DNA of 64,000 bases from CAVRXT01 sp963725655 (GTDB taxonomy: Bacteria > Acidobacteriota > Terriglobia > Acidiferrales > UBA7541). The stretch's first letter is position 1, and every line of letters begins with the position of its first letter. The notes below the pieces were generated by a model, which made no database searches, had not been told where the DNA came from, and was given only the letters and a program-made list of their open reading frames with translations. Made by a program: the position numbers and the translations under genes. Shown piece after piece: positions 35,698-44,824 of this stretch. Where the stretch lies: assembly GCA_963725655.1 (NCBI GenBank), contig CAVRYY010000003.1, forward strand, positions 558,001 to 622,000, in the 5' to 3' direction.

Positions 35698-36570
35698 CTA
35701 GGGCTTGTCCTTCTTGTCGTCCGTTGCGGGTTTGGCGGCGGGCGCCTTGGCGGTCTTCGGCTTCCAGAAGTCCGGGTCGGCCTTGATCCACTCGTCGTCA
35801 ACGTAGCTCATGCTCGGGCTGAAGGCAAAGATTTGATGCTGAATGGAGTCGACCGCTGCGCTGAGTCCCTCCTGGAGCTTCTTCATGCCGTCTTCACCCA
35901 TAGCGGCTACGAATTGTTTGTCGTTCTCGAAGCCGCGGTCGACTTCAGACAGTGACGCGCGGGAGGTGAGCACGATATAGGTGTCGCCATCGCCACCATA
36001 CAACAGCTCGTAAGCGCCCCAATGTGCATCGGGCACGGACTTCTCATAGCCAGCCTTGACCGCTTTCACCAGGTCGTCCCATTCCTTGCCGTGTCCTGGG
36101 CGAACATGGTACGAGCTGATTTCCATGAACCGCATGTGCGACATATCGGCCTTGGGCCGGAGGCTCAGGTCGTCGCGGCGGATCCAAACACTCGTGTCGG
36201 TCTCGTCCAGCAAATCACCGTCGACCTGGCCGGCGTGATCCAGCGCGGCCGATAGGCTCGCGTTTTTCTCAACGGCGGCACCGTCCTTTTCCCAAGCTTC
36301 CAGTGAATCGAAGCGGGTAAGGAAGAGAGCGCGTGACTTGCCCGAGAGCGCCGAAAGGGCGACGTAGTGGGTGGGCCACTTGGCACGGGCCATGGCCTGG
36401 ATGAATAGGCTTTCCGTTTTTTCATGCGCCGCGCCCGATTTCCCGGGCTTGGTATATTCGCGCATGATCTCCAATATCTTGGGCAGGGCTGGGGCGTCTT
36501 GGGCCACGGTCACGCCACTACAGCCAACAACGAGCAGCAACGCCAACAAGGGCCGGGTAAACTTTTGCAT
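35698..36570 (-). CDS. Exported hypothetical protein, possible lipoprotein
   Basis: The 290-residue protein starts at ATG 36570, with AGGAGG about 8 bases upstream. The N-terminus (M-Q-K-F-T-R then a hydrophobic run to L-V-V-G-C) is a signal peptide with a plausible lipobox. The body has two similar mixed alpha/beta halves, with T-H-Y-V-A-L and R-F-M-E-I-S-S-Y-H-V-R-P-G-H-G-K-E-W, reminiscent of dimeric alpha-beta barrel (ABM/NIPSNAP-like) folds. It ends in a lysine/alanine-rich tail. No specific function is recognised. Confidence 0.65.
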   Translation of the reverse strand: MQKFTRPLLALLLVVGCSGVTVAQDAPALPKILEIMREYTKPGKSGAAHEKTESLFIQAMARAKWPTHYVALSALSGKSRALFLTRFDSLEAWEKDGAAVEKNASLSAALDHAGQVDGDLLDETDTSVWIRRDDLSLRPKADMSHMRFMEISSYHVRPGHGKEWDDLVKAVKAGYEKSVPDAHWGAYELLYGGDGDTYIVLTSRASLSEVDRGFENDKQFVAAMGEDGMKKLQEGLSAAVDSIQHQIFAFSPSMSYVDDEWIKADPDFWKPKTAKAPAAKPATDDKKDKP

Positions 36571-36970
36571 GTCTGCAAACCTCCTGGTTTGAGAACTGGA
36601 ACTGAATTTGGAAGGGGCCGAGGGAACCGGCGCTCGACAACTGCGCAATCCGGCGGGAGCCTATCCGACGCCAAACATGGTGTCAAGCGATAGTGGAAAA
36701 GTGTAGCGGGTCAGTTTTCGATTGTCCGGCAAACCAGGCACAAAGCAACTCTTGCGGTTCCGCTGTTTGAAAATTTGCCCGAAGACTCTACGGTAGAATT
36801 ACGCGTCCTGCTGCTCGGCGAAGGCACAACCTGTTCACGGGCAACGAACGCCATCAACATCGGGGACGGTCATCTCCAGCTGGATGCACCTGATCTTTAC
36901 GTTGCGGTGATGCGCGGTTCAAAGTTATGGTTCTGTGTTCAAAGACCATGCATCTCAATCCGAGGCAAAC
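36571..36970. other. Intergenic region, nothing recognised
   Basis: About 400 bases between divergent genes. A frame at 36775-37002 is open but lacks a ribosome-binding site and coding character. GC content falls toward the right, where the AT-rich reductase gene begins, so the boundary of an acquired segment may lie here. Confidence 0.4.
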
Positions 36971-37522
36971 ATGAGAAATGTAATCTTCGCAATCAACATT
37001 AGCTTAGATGGCTGCTGCGACCACACCAAGACAATTGCCGATGACGCACTACTTGAACACTATACGCACCTCATCCGAGATGTTGACCTGCTCGTCTTTG
37101 GGCGCAAAACTTATCAATTGATGGTTCCTTATTGGCCTGATGTGGCAAAAAACGAGCCGGAGACAAAAGCATCGCACGAATTTGCGACAACATTTGTCTC
37201 CAAAAACAAAATTGTTTTTTCACAATCATTAGAGAGCGCTGAAGACCAAAATACGAAAATCATTCGTACGAACCTTCAAGATGAAATAGTTAGACTGAAA
37301 CACGAGCCCGGCCGAAATATTTTAATCGGCGGTGTGAGCGTTCCTTCACAACTGATAGAGCTTGGCCTGGTTGATGAATATCGTTTTGTCGTTCAGCCAA
37401 TAATTGCAGGAGAAGGGAGACGGTTGTTAGAAGGTATTCGCCTGGAGAAATTACAATTAAAACTTGTTGAGTCCAAGAGTTTTAAATCAGGATGTGTTGC
37501 GCTTCGTTACTTGAAACGGTGA
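36971..37522 (+). CDS. Dihydrofolate reductase-like / RibD C-terminal domain protein
   Basis: A 183-residue protein with an N-terminal I-S-L-D-G segment, D-L-L-V-F-G-R-K-T-Y and I-L-I-G-G-V-S-V-P-S-Q-L, the NADPH-binding fold of RibD C-terminal/DHFR-like reductases. ATG 36971 follows GAGGCAAAC. The third base of codons is strikingly A/T rich, unlike neighbouring genes, so recent transfer from a low-GC donor is likely. These proteins are often annotated as resistance or riboflavin reductases, but the substrate here is unknown. Confidence 0.85.
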   Translation: MRNVIFAINISLDGCCDHTKTIADDALLEHYTHLIRDVDLLVFGRKTYQLMVPYWPDVAKNEPETKASHEFATTFVSKNKIVFSQSLESAEDQNTKIIRTNLQDEIVRLKHEPGRNILIGGVSVPSQLIELGLVDEYRFVVQPIIAGEGRRLLEGIRLEKLQLKLVESKSFKSGCVALRYLKR

Positions 37523-37889
37523 CAGAAACAGATCTGCCGAAACTTGCGCCGCCTCAATCATCCTTATTTCCTTTATGCGCTTTACTTTTCGACAGTGCGT
37601 GGTTAACGCGCTAACCGGAAACTGACCCCCTACCGAGAAAAGTGCTACCGGCGGGATGGCCGGGGTTGCCGCCGAACGGCTAAGTGGCGGCAAATGTTGG
37701 AGCAAGGGGGTACTAGCTATTTACAGTACCAAGACTAGAGGGTAAGTCTTACGACACCTAATCAATCTACGACTATTTACGGACTTGACCCTGCTCACCC
37801 CCCTTATATACTTTTTGCGCGCTTTGTATCCCGCGGCCGAACCCTCCCAATCGATGCTGTCCGGCCTTATCGGGGACGGAGAAGTCTAG
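37523..37889. other. Intergenic region after acquired gene
   Basis: About 370 bases without a convincing gene. AT-rich tracts alternate with GC-rich ones. The segment GGAAACTGACCCCCTACC near 37615-37632 resembles insertion-sequence border motifs, but no inverted partner or transposase was found. GGAGAAG near 37878 serves the next gene. Confidence 0.35.
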
Positions 37890-38165
37890 ATGCTGCACAC
37901 TATGTTTGTTTTGCTGGCGTCCCTGTGGGCAGTTATAACCACCACGCTGGTCTGCCTGATTATTTATCGCGGCACGCTGGTTGGGCACGAGGATGACCAG
38001 ATGTTTCTGGATGGCGCGGTGCAGTCGATCGCCGACGAGCAGAAGGAAGTCGTCGAGCGCATCGACCACCTGGCCACCCCGATCCGCTCGCTGTGGGTTT
38101 TGTCCGGCATTTTGCTGGTTGCCGCGGGCGGGTTGTGGCTGTACCTCGGCTTCCAGAGTTTTTAA
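37890..38165 (+). CDS. Small two-span membrane protein, hypothetical
   Basis: A 91-residue protein with hydrophobic helices at about residues 3-26 and 68-88 separated by an acidic/charged loop (G-H-E-D-D-Q, E-Q-K-E-V-V-E-R). GGAGAAG lies upstream of the ATG. No family is recognised. It is followed convergently by a SnoaL-like protein gene. Confidence 0.6.
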   Translation: MLHTMFVLLASLWAVITTTLVCLIIYRGTLVGHEDDQMFLDGAVQSIADEQKEVVERIDHLATPIRSLWVLSGILLVAAGGLWLYLGFQSF

Positions 38166-38197
38166 GGCTTGGCCGCCGGTGACCGCCGAGCGCTTGG

Positions 38198-38812
38198 CTA
38201 TTGGCTCGGGGGATTCCTGGGCGGTGCTCCCGGCGTAGCTCCGGGTCCGGGTGCCGCTGGCGCTGCTGCAGGCGCTGGCGCCTCGTCACAAATCTGCGAA
38301 CTGTGGTTATGGACGATCAGCCAGCGATCGCCGGTTTTTGAGAACACCAAAGTGGTTTGCCCGTGCAACATGGGCGTCCGCACCCGATCCACCATGCCAA
38401 AAAATTCCCACTGATACATGGCCCACGCCATATCCCCACGGTTGAAGATGAATGTGTTCCGGCGAACGAACTGCATCTCCTGGATTCGCGCGTGCATTTT
38501 CTGGTATGCCGCGGCGTAATTCGCCCAGCCAATGATCGGCGGTTCGTAGGTGCCGGCGACGATGGTGACGTTGTCGTCGTAATATTTGTGCATCGCTTCG
38601 ACGTCGCCTACCTGCCAGGCGCCGAGCATCTCTCCGATATTGTGGTCGATTTCCTCGGGAACCGGGACGGGAGGCATCGGCAGGCTGGAGGCATCGTTTT
38701 TGGCGTTTTTGTTCTTTTTCTGTGCGAAGGCCGGCGCGGAAAGTAAACCCAGCATCATCATCGCAATGGTGAGCCAGCGGATCGTTCTGCCGCTCGATCG
38801 ACTCATATTCAT
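38198..38812 (-). CDS. Exported SnoaL/NTF2-like (DUF4440-type) protein
   Basis: The 204-residue protein has a signal peptide (hydrophobic about residues 13-30 ending A-F-A-Q). An NTF2-like cone fold follows, with D-V-E-A-M-H-K-Y-Y-D-D-N-V-T, M-A-W-A-M-Y-Q-W-E-F and W-L-I-V-H-N-H-S-S. Such domains often bind small ligands or act as accessory folds; catalysis is not evident. The C-terminal 30 residues are Ala/Pro/Gly low complexity. GGGGG precedes the start; ATG 38806 is an alternative. It follows the SUMF1-domain gene on the same strand. Confidence 0.75.
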   Translation of the reverse strand: MNMSRSSGRTIRWLTIAMMMLGLLSAPAFAQKKNKNAKNDASSLPMPPVPVPEEIDHNIGEMLGAWQVGDVEAMHKYYDDNVTIVAGTYEPPIIGWANYAAAYQKMHARIQEMQFVRRNTFIFNRGDMAWAMYQWEFFGMVDRVRTPMLHGQTTLVFSKTGDRWLIVHNHSSQICDEAPAPAAAPAAPGPGATPGAPPRNPPSQ

Positions 38813-38965
38813 TTTTCCCCCAGCACTTCGTTGGCGAGAATAGCACGCCCGGTATTAGCCCGGGGCGCAGAAAACTAACGGCGACGGCCCGGTGTTGCAG
38901 TTTGAGATTGTGGCGTTACCCGTGGCACGTCCCGGCCGAGCTTCGATTTGGAATCGGTGCAGACG

Positions 38966-39715
38966 CTAGACCGGGACTACGTTGCGGACTACGCGGAAGC
39001 CGTAATCGGCGTATTGGAATTCGGGAGGGATACTCGAACGGGCGGCGCACCGCGAAACTTTGATGGCGTGCCGCCACGAACCGCCGCGTGAGGCGCGCCG
39101 CGAACTGGAGGCCGGCCCTTGCGGATTGGATTGCGGCGACGAACCGTAATAATCGGCGGCGTAAAAATCCGCGCACCATTCGTGGACGTTGTCGCCGATA
39201 TCGAAAAGCCCAAAGGGATTGGGCGCGTAACGCCCCACCGGCTCGGGACCATTCTTCCATCGCCGCGCGTAGTCCGGGATTGTTTCCGGCGCTGCATCTC
39301 CCCAGGGATACAGTTGGTTTTCGATTCCGCCGCGCGCCGCGCGTTCCCATTCCGCTTCGGTAGGCAGGCGATAGCGATGGCCGGTTGTTTGCGAAAGCCA
39401 TTCGCAGTATTTCACAGCGTCAAACCACGACGGGGCGACCACCGGATGATCGGGAAGATTGAAATTCGGCAGGTTCCAGTTTAGAGGGGTGCGGTGGCCG
39501 GTGGCTGCGAGGAATCGCGCATACTCCGCGTTGGTGGTTTGATGCGCGGCCATCTCGAACGCATCGACCCTAACCCGATGGACGGGTTTTTCGTCGTCGC
39601 GCCCGGTTTCACATCCCATGTGAAACCATCCTTCCGGAATTCGAACCATAGCCAGCTCTGGCTCTGGCTTGGGCTGGGCGGCGGGACTGTCCCGAACGGC
39701 CTGCGTTTCCGGCAC
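38966..39715 (-). CDS. SUMF1/FGE-sulfatase-modifying-like domain protein
   Basis: A 249-residue SUMF1 (C-type-lectin-like) protein with I-P-E-G-W-F-H-M-G, P-V-H-R-V, R-L-P-T-E-A-E-W-E-R-A-A-R-G-G, Y-P-W-G, N-V-H-E-W-C and R-G-G-S-W, ending F-R-V-V. The cysteine pair required in formylglycine-generating enzymes is not present: only one cysteine (S-R-C-A-A-R) follows R-G-G-S-W. True sulfatase activation is therefore unlikely. The GTG start at 39715 is tentative; ATG 39649 would begin directly at the conserved domain. It is 49 bases after the PIG-L gene and probably co-transcribed. Confidence 0.8.
   Translation of the reverse strand: MPETQAVRDSPAAQPKPEPELAMVRIPEGWFHMGCETGRDDEKPVHRVRVDAFEMAAHQTTNAEYARFLAATGHRTPLNWNLPNFNLPDHPVVAPSWFDAVKYCEWLSQTTGHRYRLPTEAEWERAARGGIENQLYPWGDAAPETIPDYARRWKNGPEPVGRYAPNPFGLFDIGDNVHEWCADFYAADYYGSSPQSNPQGPASSSRRASRGGSWRHAIKVSRCAARSSIPPEFQYADYGFRVVRNVVPV
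39605..39627. repeat. 23-bp perfect palindrome inside SUMF1-domain gene
   Basis: GGTTTCACAT and ATGTGAAACC flank CCC. It encodes the conserved G-W-F-H-M-G region, so the sequence may be constrained by protein as well as by symmetry. Its arms share GTTTCAC/GTGAAAC with parS but at the wrong spacing. Confidence 0.5.
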
Positions 39716-39764
39716 GCGATGTATGTCAGAGGACGCCGTAAGATTCTCCGTCGAGCTGCGCGAA

Positions 39765-42326
39765 TTAATTTCTGGCGGCGTGCAGCCGCGACTGGCTGAT
39801 CAGGTTGACGAACAACCGATACGCTCCCGGCACTCCTGCGGGCAACTCTCGGAAAAACGAAAGGCCGGTATAGATGTAGACGCCCTTGCCGTCCGCCGCG
39901 GTCACCAGCCCGCCGGTCACTTCCGGTTCGCCGAAATCCTTCAGCCCCAGAACGGCGTGATAACGCGAATCCCATTCGCCCCAGAAATAAAGGCCGCGCT
40001 CCTGCACCCAGCCTTTGAAATCTTCCAGGGAGATCTTGTTGGGATAATTCAGCAGCGGACTTTCCGGCAGCAGGAACCGAACCGGAGAGTTCGGGTCGGT
40101 GACGCGCGCGGCGTGTTCACCCATGGAGGCGGGAAAAGGCGGAAAAGATTTCTGCCACGCGAAATCGCGCTCGTATTGGACGAGCAGTGTACCGCCGTGC
40201 TCGACGTAGTCCATCAGCCGGGAATTCGACCGCACCGCGTCCGGCCGCAACTCGTAGCCACGGATGCCGACGATGATCGCGTCGTAGTGGCTCAAATCGT
40301 CGAAGGCCAGGGCCACCTCATCGAGCAAGTCCACGCGGATTCCAAGCTGGCTAAGCGTTTCGGGTATCGGGTCAGTCCCCGCGGTGACGTAGCCGATGTG
40401 CAGATTTTCTGGGACGTCCAAATCGAGAACGTCGACGCTGGCGTCAACCGGTTCGCTCCAGTGCAGGGTGGGACGCGACGGCAGCGGTTCCCACGAAATT
40501 CGAAAATCGCGGTTGCCCACGCGCGCGAAGGGCTTCAGCGGATAAGAGCCGGGCTGGGCGTGAGGCGGCAGCGCGAGATCGAAGCGAACCAATTGATCGC
40601 TGGATGCGGGGATTTCGAGCGCTGGAATCTTCGCCAGGCTCCATCCCTCGGGAACGTCCATGCCCACCGAAACGGACGCGCTGTGGGTGCCGTGATTGCG
40701 GACGCGCGCGAGCAGCTCGATGTGTTTCGCGTCGGTTCCCGCGGCGGCTTTGGCGGGGAGCATCACGTGGCGCGGTTCCACCGAAAGAGAGATCGCGGGC
40801 ACCAGCTCGAGCGGATAGGAATCGACATTGGTGGAAGTAGCGACCACGGCCACCGCCGGCTGGCGGGTCTGCAGGTCGTAGCCATCGATGCTGATTTGAA
40901 TCGGCACCTGCACCAGCGGCGGCGGCCAGGGCAGGATCAAGTCGCCCGGCGTGGCGGGTGGCGTGGCATCGGATGGAACGCTCACCACGAACTTGCAGCA
41001 ATTCTCAGCGCTTTTGCTTTTGTCCGAAGCGTTGCTCTTGGCGGCATCGGGCGTGGCGCTCCAGCCTTTGGGCATCAGCGGGCCAGAGGGCGCCACGCTC
41101 CACTGCACGGGCACGGCGGGGGTGCCGGCGACATCGACGTTGAGCGAAAAAGATTCACCGGCTACCACTTCGTTGCGCTCGGCGCGGACGCGGATCGGTA
41201 ATGCGATCACCTGCTGCAGCGCGAGATCGATGCGGTTGCGCACCTGGCCAATCTCCCAGGCCGCAGCGCTGGCTTGGTCGCCGGATTTCTCCGCAAGTCC
41301 CTTCTGCAGTTCTTGTATCTGCAGAGCGGCCTGCGCGAGCTTGGCGGCAGAGCCGGTGCGATCGAGCGCGAGCTCCATTTGGCGAGCCTCTCCCAATCGC
41401 TGGTCAACGGATTGCAGCGCCGGCCGCAATGCGGCTTCCAGGCTGGGATAGCGCTTGGCAAGATCGGGAAGCGGATTCGCGAGCACTTGCCGGCTGAGCG
41501 AAGCATTGCTCGCGCCGCCGGAGGTTTTTGGTTCGACGATCAGATATTGCGGCCGCCGGAAGAACGGAGAATCCGCGAACATGGTGACGCCTTGCGAGCG
41601 ATGGTAGACCAGGCTCTCGCGGCCCATCTCGTTATAACTCTTGCCCCATACCGGCGAAACGTCGTTCAGCGGGACGAGATATCCGGATGGCACTTCGTCG
41701 CGCTCGCTATCGAGAACCAGAGAAACGCTCCACGGTGAAAGCCCTTCCTGAATCTGGTTCGGAAATTTGTGTGCGTCGGCCGCGGCGACTACCGCTTGCG
41801 GCGTCAATATTCCGCTGGCTTGATGTTGGCCGTGCCCCCAATGCACGCCGCCCCAGCCGTTGATGACGATGTCCGGGCGGAACGTGCGGATCACCCGCAC
41901 CATGTCTTCGAGGGGGACGTCTCCCCAAATTTTCAGGGTCTGGTCAGGGCTCTTGGAAAATCCAAAATCGGGGGCGCGCGAGAAAAATTGGGTGACGCCG
42001 TTGTGGTGGCTGGCGCCGAGCAATTCCTCGGTGCGCAGCATGCCGAGTTGCGCGCCTTGTTCCGGGCCGATGGCATTTTGGCCGCCCTGGCCGCGGGTGA
42101 GGGTCATCAGCGCAACGTCGGCGTCCAGGCCGCGAGATAGATAGACGAGCAGGCCGGAGGCTTCGTCGTCGGGATGCGCGGTGATGAAGAGGATGCGGGT
42201 GGTGACGCGGGCTTTGTCGATTGCTTCCACGCCCTCGGAAAGCGATTGGGCAGGGAGGCGCGCCGGCGCAGCGAAAGTGGCGAGAGCGAGCCCAGCGATG
42301 AACGCGATTCGCCTGGAGCCCGCCAT
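39765..42326 (-). CDS. Exported PIG-L deacetylase with C-terminal ThuA-like domain
   Basis: About 853 residues. The signal peptide (M-A-G-S-R-R-I-A-F-I-A-G-L-A-L to L-P-A-Q) is followed by the zinc motif A-H-P-D-D-E and the distal H-W-G-H-G-Q-H of PIG-L/LmbE N-acetylglucosamine deacetylases. The middle carries Ig-like/NEW3-type domains (residues about 385-590). The end is a glutamine-amidotransferase-like (ThuA-type) fold with G-I-R-G-Y-E-L-R-P-D and H-G-G-T-L-L-V-Q-Y. It probably deacetylates an extracytoplasmic glycan or glycoconjugate. ATG 42326 is chosen for its signal peptide; the frame extends to a TTG at 42401 overlapping the permease stop. Confidence 0.85.
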   Translation of the reverse strand: MAGSRRIAFIAGLALATFAAPARLPAQSLSEGVEAIDKARVTTRILFITAHPDDEASGLLVYLSRGLDADVALMTLTRGQGGQNAIGPEQGAQLGMLRTEELLGASHHNGVTQFFSRAPDFGFSKSPDQTLKIWGDVPLEDMVRVIRTFRPDIVINGWGGVHWGHGQHQASGILTPQAVVAAADAHKFPNQIQEGLSPWSVSLVLDSERDEVPSGYLVPLNDVSPVWGKSYNEMGRESLVYHRSQGVTMFADSPFFRRPQYLIVEPKTSGGASNASLSRQVLANPLPDLAKRYPSLEAALRPALQSVDQRLGEARQMELALDRTGSAAKLAQAALQIQELQKGLAEKSGDQASAAAWEIGQVRNRIDLALQQVIALPIRVRAERNEVVAGESFSLNVDVAGTPAVPVQWSVAPSGPLMPKGWSATPDAAKSNASDKSKSAENCCKFVVSVPSDATPPATPGDLILPWPPPLVQVPIQISIDGYDLQTRQPAVAVVATSTNVDSYPLELVPAISLSVEPRHVMLPAKAAAGTDAKHIELLARVRNHGTHSASVSVGMDVPEGWSLAKIPALEIPASSDQLVRFDLALPPHAQPGSYPLKPFARVGNRDFRISWEPLPSRPTLHWSEPVDASVDVLDLDVPENLHIGYVTAGTDPIPETLSQLGIRVDLLDEVALAFDDLSHYDAIIVGIRGYELRPDAVRSNSRLMDYVEHGGTLLVQYERDFAWQKSFPPFPASMGEHAARVTDPNSPVRFLLPESPLLNYPNKISLEDFKGWVQERGLYFWGEWDSRYHAVLGLKDFGEPEVTGGLVTAADGKGVYIYTGLSFFRELPAGVPGAYRLFVNLISQSRLHAARN

Positions 42327-42397
42327 ATGGGATCTGTTGCGAGCCTCAAACAAACGATCGACGACCTTCAAATCGGTGACCTTCCAATTGGGGAACT

Positions 42398-43783
42398 TCA
42401 AGCCGACGCCTCCTCAAACGGCCACAGGTGTTGCACCTTTGCGCGGCCCATGTAAACCAGGAATCCCGCTGCCATCGCGCCCAAGGACGACAACATCGGG
42501 ACGAGTCCGGTGGAAATGAAGATCCCGGCCCACCCGATGATAGCGATTACCACCGGCAGAGGATAGAACCACATCTTGAAAGGGAACTTCACAGTGCCCC
42601 TGCGGCGCAAGCGCACCAGCGCGATGGCCTGGCCGATGAATTGGATGAGGCAGCGCATCGCCAGGATGGCGCGAATTACGGCAAATAACTTGAAAAACAG
42701 GCAAATCACAAATGCCGCCGCGCCCAGCGCCAGCAGCGAAACGTAGGGAAATTGCTTGGTGGGATGGACGCGGCCGAACACCGAAAAGAAATTGCCGTCG
42801 ATGGCTGCGGCGTAGGGGATGCGGGAATAGCCGACGGTGGCTCCGAAGAGCGATCCGAACGCGATAAACAGAATCAGGAAGGTGATCACCGCTCCCCAGT
42901 GCGCGCCATAGGCCCGTTCGATGAAAAGGCTGGCCACGTACTGAGACTTCTGTGCTTCTTGCCACGGCACCACGCTCAGAATGCTGGTCTGCAATGCCAG
43001 GTATAGCGCGCCGATCCCGATGATCGAAATGAAAATGGCGCGGGGGATATTCCGTTCGGGGTTTTTCATTTCCCCGCCCAGATGGCAAACATTGTAGTAG
43101 CCCAGGTAACTGTAGACCGTTTGCACCGAAGCGTGCCCCAGGCCGGCGAAAAATACCCAGGAGAGGTTCCAACCGCCCGCCGGTACGGAGAGGAGTTTCG
43201 CGTTAAAGTGAGTGGCGCCGCCCAAGATTAACCACAGCAGGGTGCCGATCACCACCACCCAGATCGCCACCGACATTTTGCCAATTTCCTCGATGCGGCG
43301 GTACAGCAGCGCGACGATCAGCAGCACGATTACGCAGGCAATCACCGGGTTGAAGGTTTTGTCCAACCACGGCGGCATGGTGCCAACCCCGCTCCACTTG
43401 CCCATGAAATATCGCGAGTAGCCTGCAAAGCCCAGCGCTCCGGAGGCAATCACCAGCGGAGCCTGAAAGAGGGTTTGCCAGATGTACATGAACGACATCA
43501 ACCGGCCCCAACCTTCCCGGCCGTAGCCTTCGCGAAGAAAAACGTAGCTGCCGCCCGCCTCGGGCATCGCCGCGCCCAGTTCCGCCCAGATACAGCCGTC
43601 GAAGAGCGCTAGCAGCGCGCCCGCCACCCACGCCAGAAGGCATTGCGGGCCACCCATGGACTGAATCACAAAAGGGATCACCACGAACGGACCGATGCCC
43701 ACCATGTAAATCATGTTGAGCGAGGTCGCTTGCATCAATCCGAGACCTCGTACCAGAGTCTTGGGCTGCGTGGGCTGAGTCAT
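42398..43783 (-). CDS. APC-superfamily amino acid permease
   Basis: A 461-residue protein with about 12 hydrophobic helices. The first helix has the helix-breaking G-I-G-P-F-V-V-I-P, and helix 2 is followed by E-L-G-A-A-M-P-E-A-G-G-S-Y, the APC signature. The loop with G-G-E-M-K-N-P-E-R-N-I-P-R is also typical. It is a predicted secondary transporter of amino acids or amines. ATG 43783 (M-T-Q-P) is preferred over upstream starts because homologues begin near the first helix. The stop lies about 70 bases before the chosen start of the PIG-L gene. Confidence 0.88.
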   Translation of the reverse strand: MTQPTQPKTLVRGLGLMQATSLNMIYMVGIGPFVVIPFVIQSMGGPQCLLAWVAGALLALFDGCIWAELGAAMPEAGGSYVFLREGYGREGWGRLMSFMYIWQTLFQAPLVIASGALGFAGYSRYFMGKWSGVGTMPPWLDKTFNPVIACVIVLLIVALLYRRIEEIGKMSVAIWVVVIGTLLWLILGGATHFNAKLLSVPAGGWNLSWVFFAGLGHASVQTVYSYLGYYNVCHLGGEMKNPERNIPRAIFISIIGIGALYLALQTSILSVVPWQEAQKSQYVASLFIERAYGAHWGAVITFLILFIAFGSLFGATVGYSRIPYAAAIDGNFFSVFGRVHPTKQFPYVSLLALGAAAFVICLFFKLFAVIRAILAMRCLIQFIGQAIALVRLRRRGTVKFPFKMWFYPLPVVIAIIGWAGIFISTGLVPMLSSLGAMAAGFLVYMGRAKVQHLWPFEEASA

Positions 43784-43917
43784 GTGGTGTTCGCGGTGCT
43801 GGTTCCGGCCTGCCGCTCTTCCGAATACCGAGGGCGCCATGAAGGGATTTAAGAGTATCAAAAGTCGGGATGCGCGGCCCGTCGAAATCTTGTGCCGATT
43901 GGGCTACCATCCAGCGC

Positions 43918-44820
43918 ATGCCCGAAACCGGAGTGATGATCACCGCGGCGACGCTGACCATCCTGATCGCGGAATTTATTCGCAAGCGCCGGCGGCCTTT
44001 GCCGGTCTACGGATGGTTGGGGCTTGCCGCGCTGGCCGGGGCGGAGTGGCTGATGTTTCGCGGCTACCCTCCGGTGGCGGCGTGCTTTTCGCCGATCGCG
44101 TGGTCCGCGTACATCCTGATTGTGGACGCGGCGGTATTCGCGGTGGGGGGACGGTCGCGTCTGCAGGATGCGCCGTCGGTGTTCGCGCGCATGGCGCTGC
44201 TATCGATTCCGTTGTGGGCGATTTTTGAGTTCTACAATCTGCGGCTGCATAACTGGGTTTACCTGGGGCTGCCGGCGTTTTGGCCGGTGCGGATGCTGGG
44301 ATACGCGTGGGCCTTTGCCACCGTCACCCCCGCCGTCTTTGAAACTGCCGAATTGATTCGAGTGATCCTGCCGGCGCGGCCCTCGCCGGTCTGGCGCATC
44401 TCGCGCCGCGGCGAAAATTGGGCGATGGCCATCGGTGTGGCATTCATAGTGCTTCCGCTGATTCTGCCACAACGACTTGGCAGCTACCTTTTTGGGTTGG
44501 TGTGGATCGGGCTGGTAATGGTCCTGGATCCCCTGAATCGCCGCGCGGGCTTGCCGTCGTTCATCGAAGACTTCTCGGAAGGGATTCGCGGCCGCTTGTA
44601 TTCGTTTCTCTTGGCCGGTTGGGTGTGCGGCTGGGTGGGGGAATTCTGGAACTATTGGGCCGCCACGAAATGGGAATATACGATGCCGATGTTTCAGAAC
44701 TTCAAAATCTTCGCGATGCCTGCGCCGGCTTATCTTGGATTTTTTCCGTTCGCGGTGGAGTGCTACTGCGCGTACGTTTTTGCGGCGGGCACTCTAGGTT
44801 GGCTGAACCGGGTGCGCTGA
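43918..44820 (+). CDS. Polytopic membrane protein, unknown function
   Basis: A 300-residue protein with about eight to nine predicted membrane helices. It is rich in tryptophan (W-L-G-L, W-A-I-F-E-F-Y-N, W-N-Y-W) and has a conserved-looking loop G-E-F-W-N-Y-W-A-A-T-K-W-E-Y. No transport or enzyme motif is recognised. The ATG at 43918 is used because the hydrophobic segment starts soon after; the frame is open back to 43870. It is divergent from the permease and convergent with lipA, with only 4 bases between the stops. Confidence 0.65.
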   Translation: MPETGVMITAATLTILIAEFIRKRRRPLPVYGWLGLAALAGAEWLMFRGYPPVAACFSPIAWSAYILIVDAAVFAVGGRSRLQDAPSVFARMALLSIPLWAIFEFYNLRLHNWVYLGLPAFWPVRMLGYAWAFATVTPAVFETAELIRVILPARPSPVWRISRRGENWAMAIGVAFIVLPLILPQRLGSYLFGLVWIGLVMVLDPLNRRAGLPSFIEDFSEGIRGRLYSFLLAGWVCGWVGEFWNYWAATKWEYTMPMFQNFKIFAMPAPAYLGFFPFAVECYCAYVFAAGTLGWLNRVR

Positions 44821-44824
44821 AGGC

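Noticed and set aside
36775..37002. 75-codon frame before the reductase gene
   Set aside because: It overlaps the reductase start in another frame, has no ribosome-binding site and no family features.
37615..37640. Insertion-sequence border next to the low-GC reductase
   Set aside because: A motif like CTGACCCCC is present, but no matching inverted end, target duplication or transposase remnant could be found.
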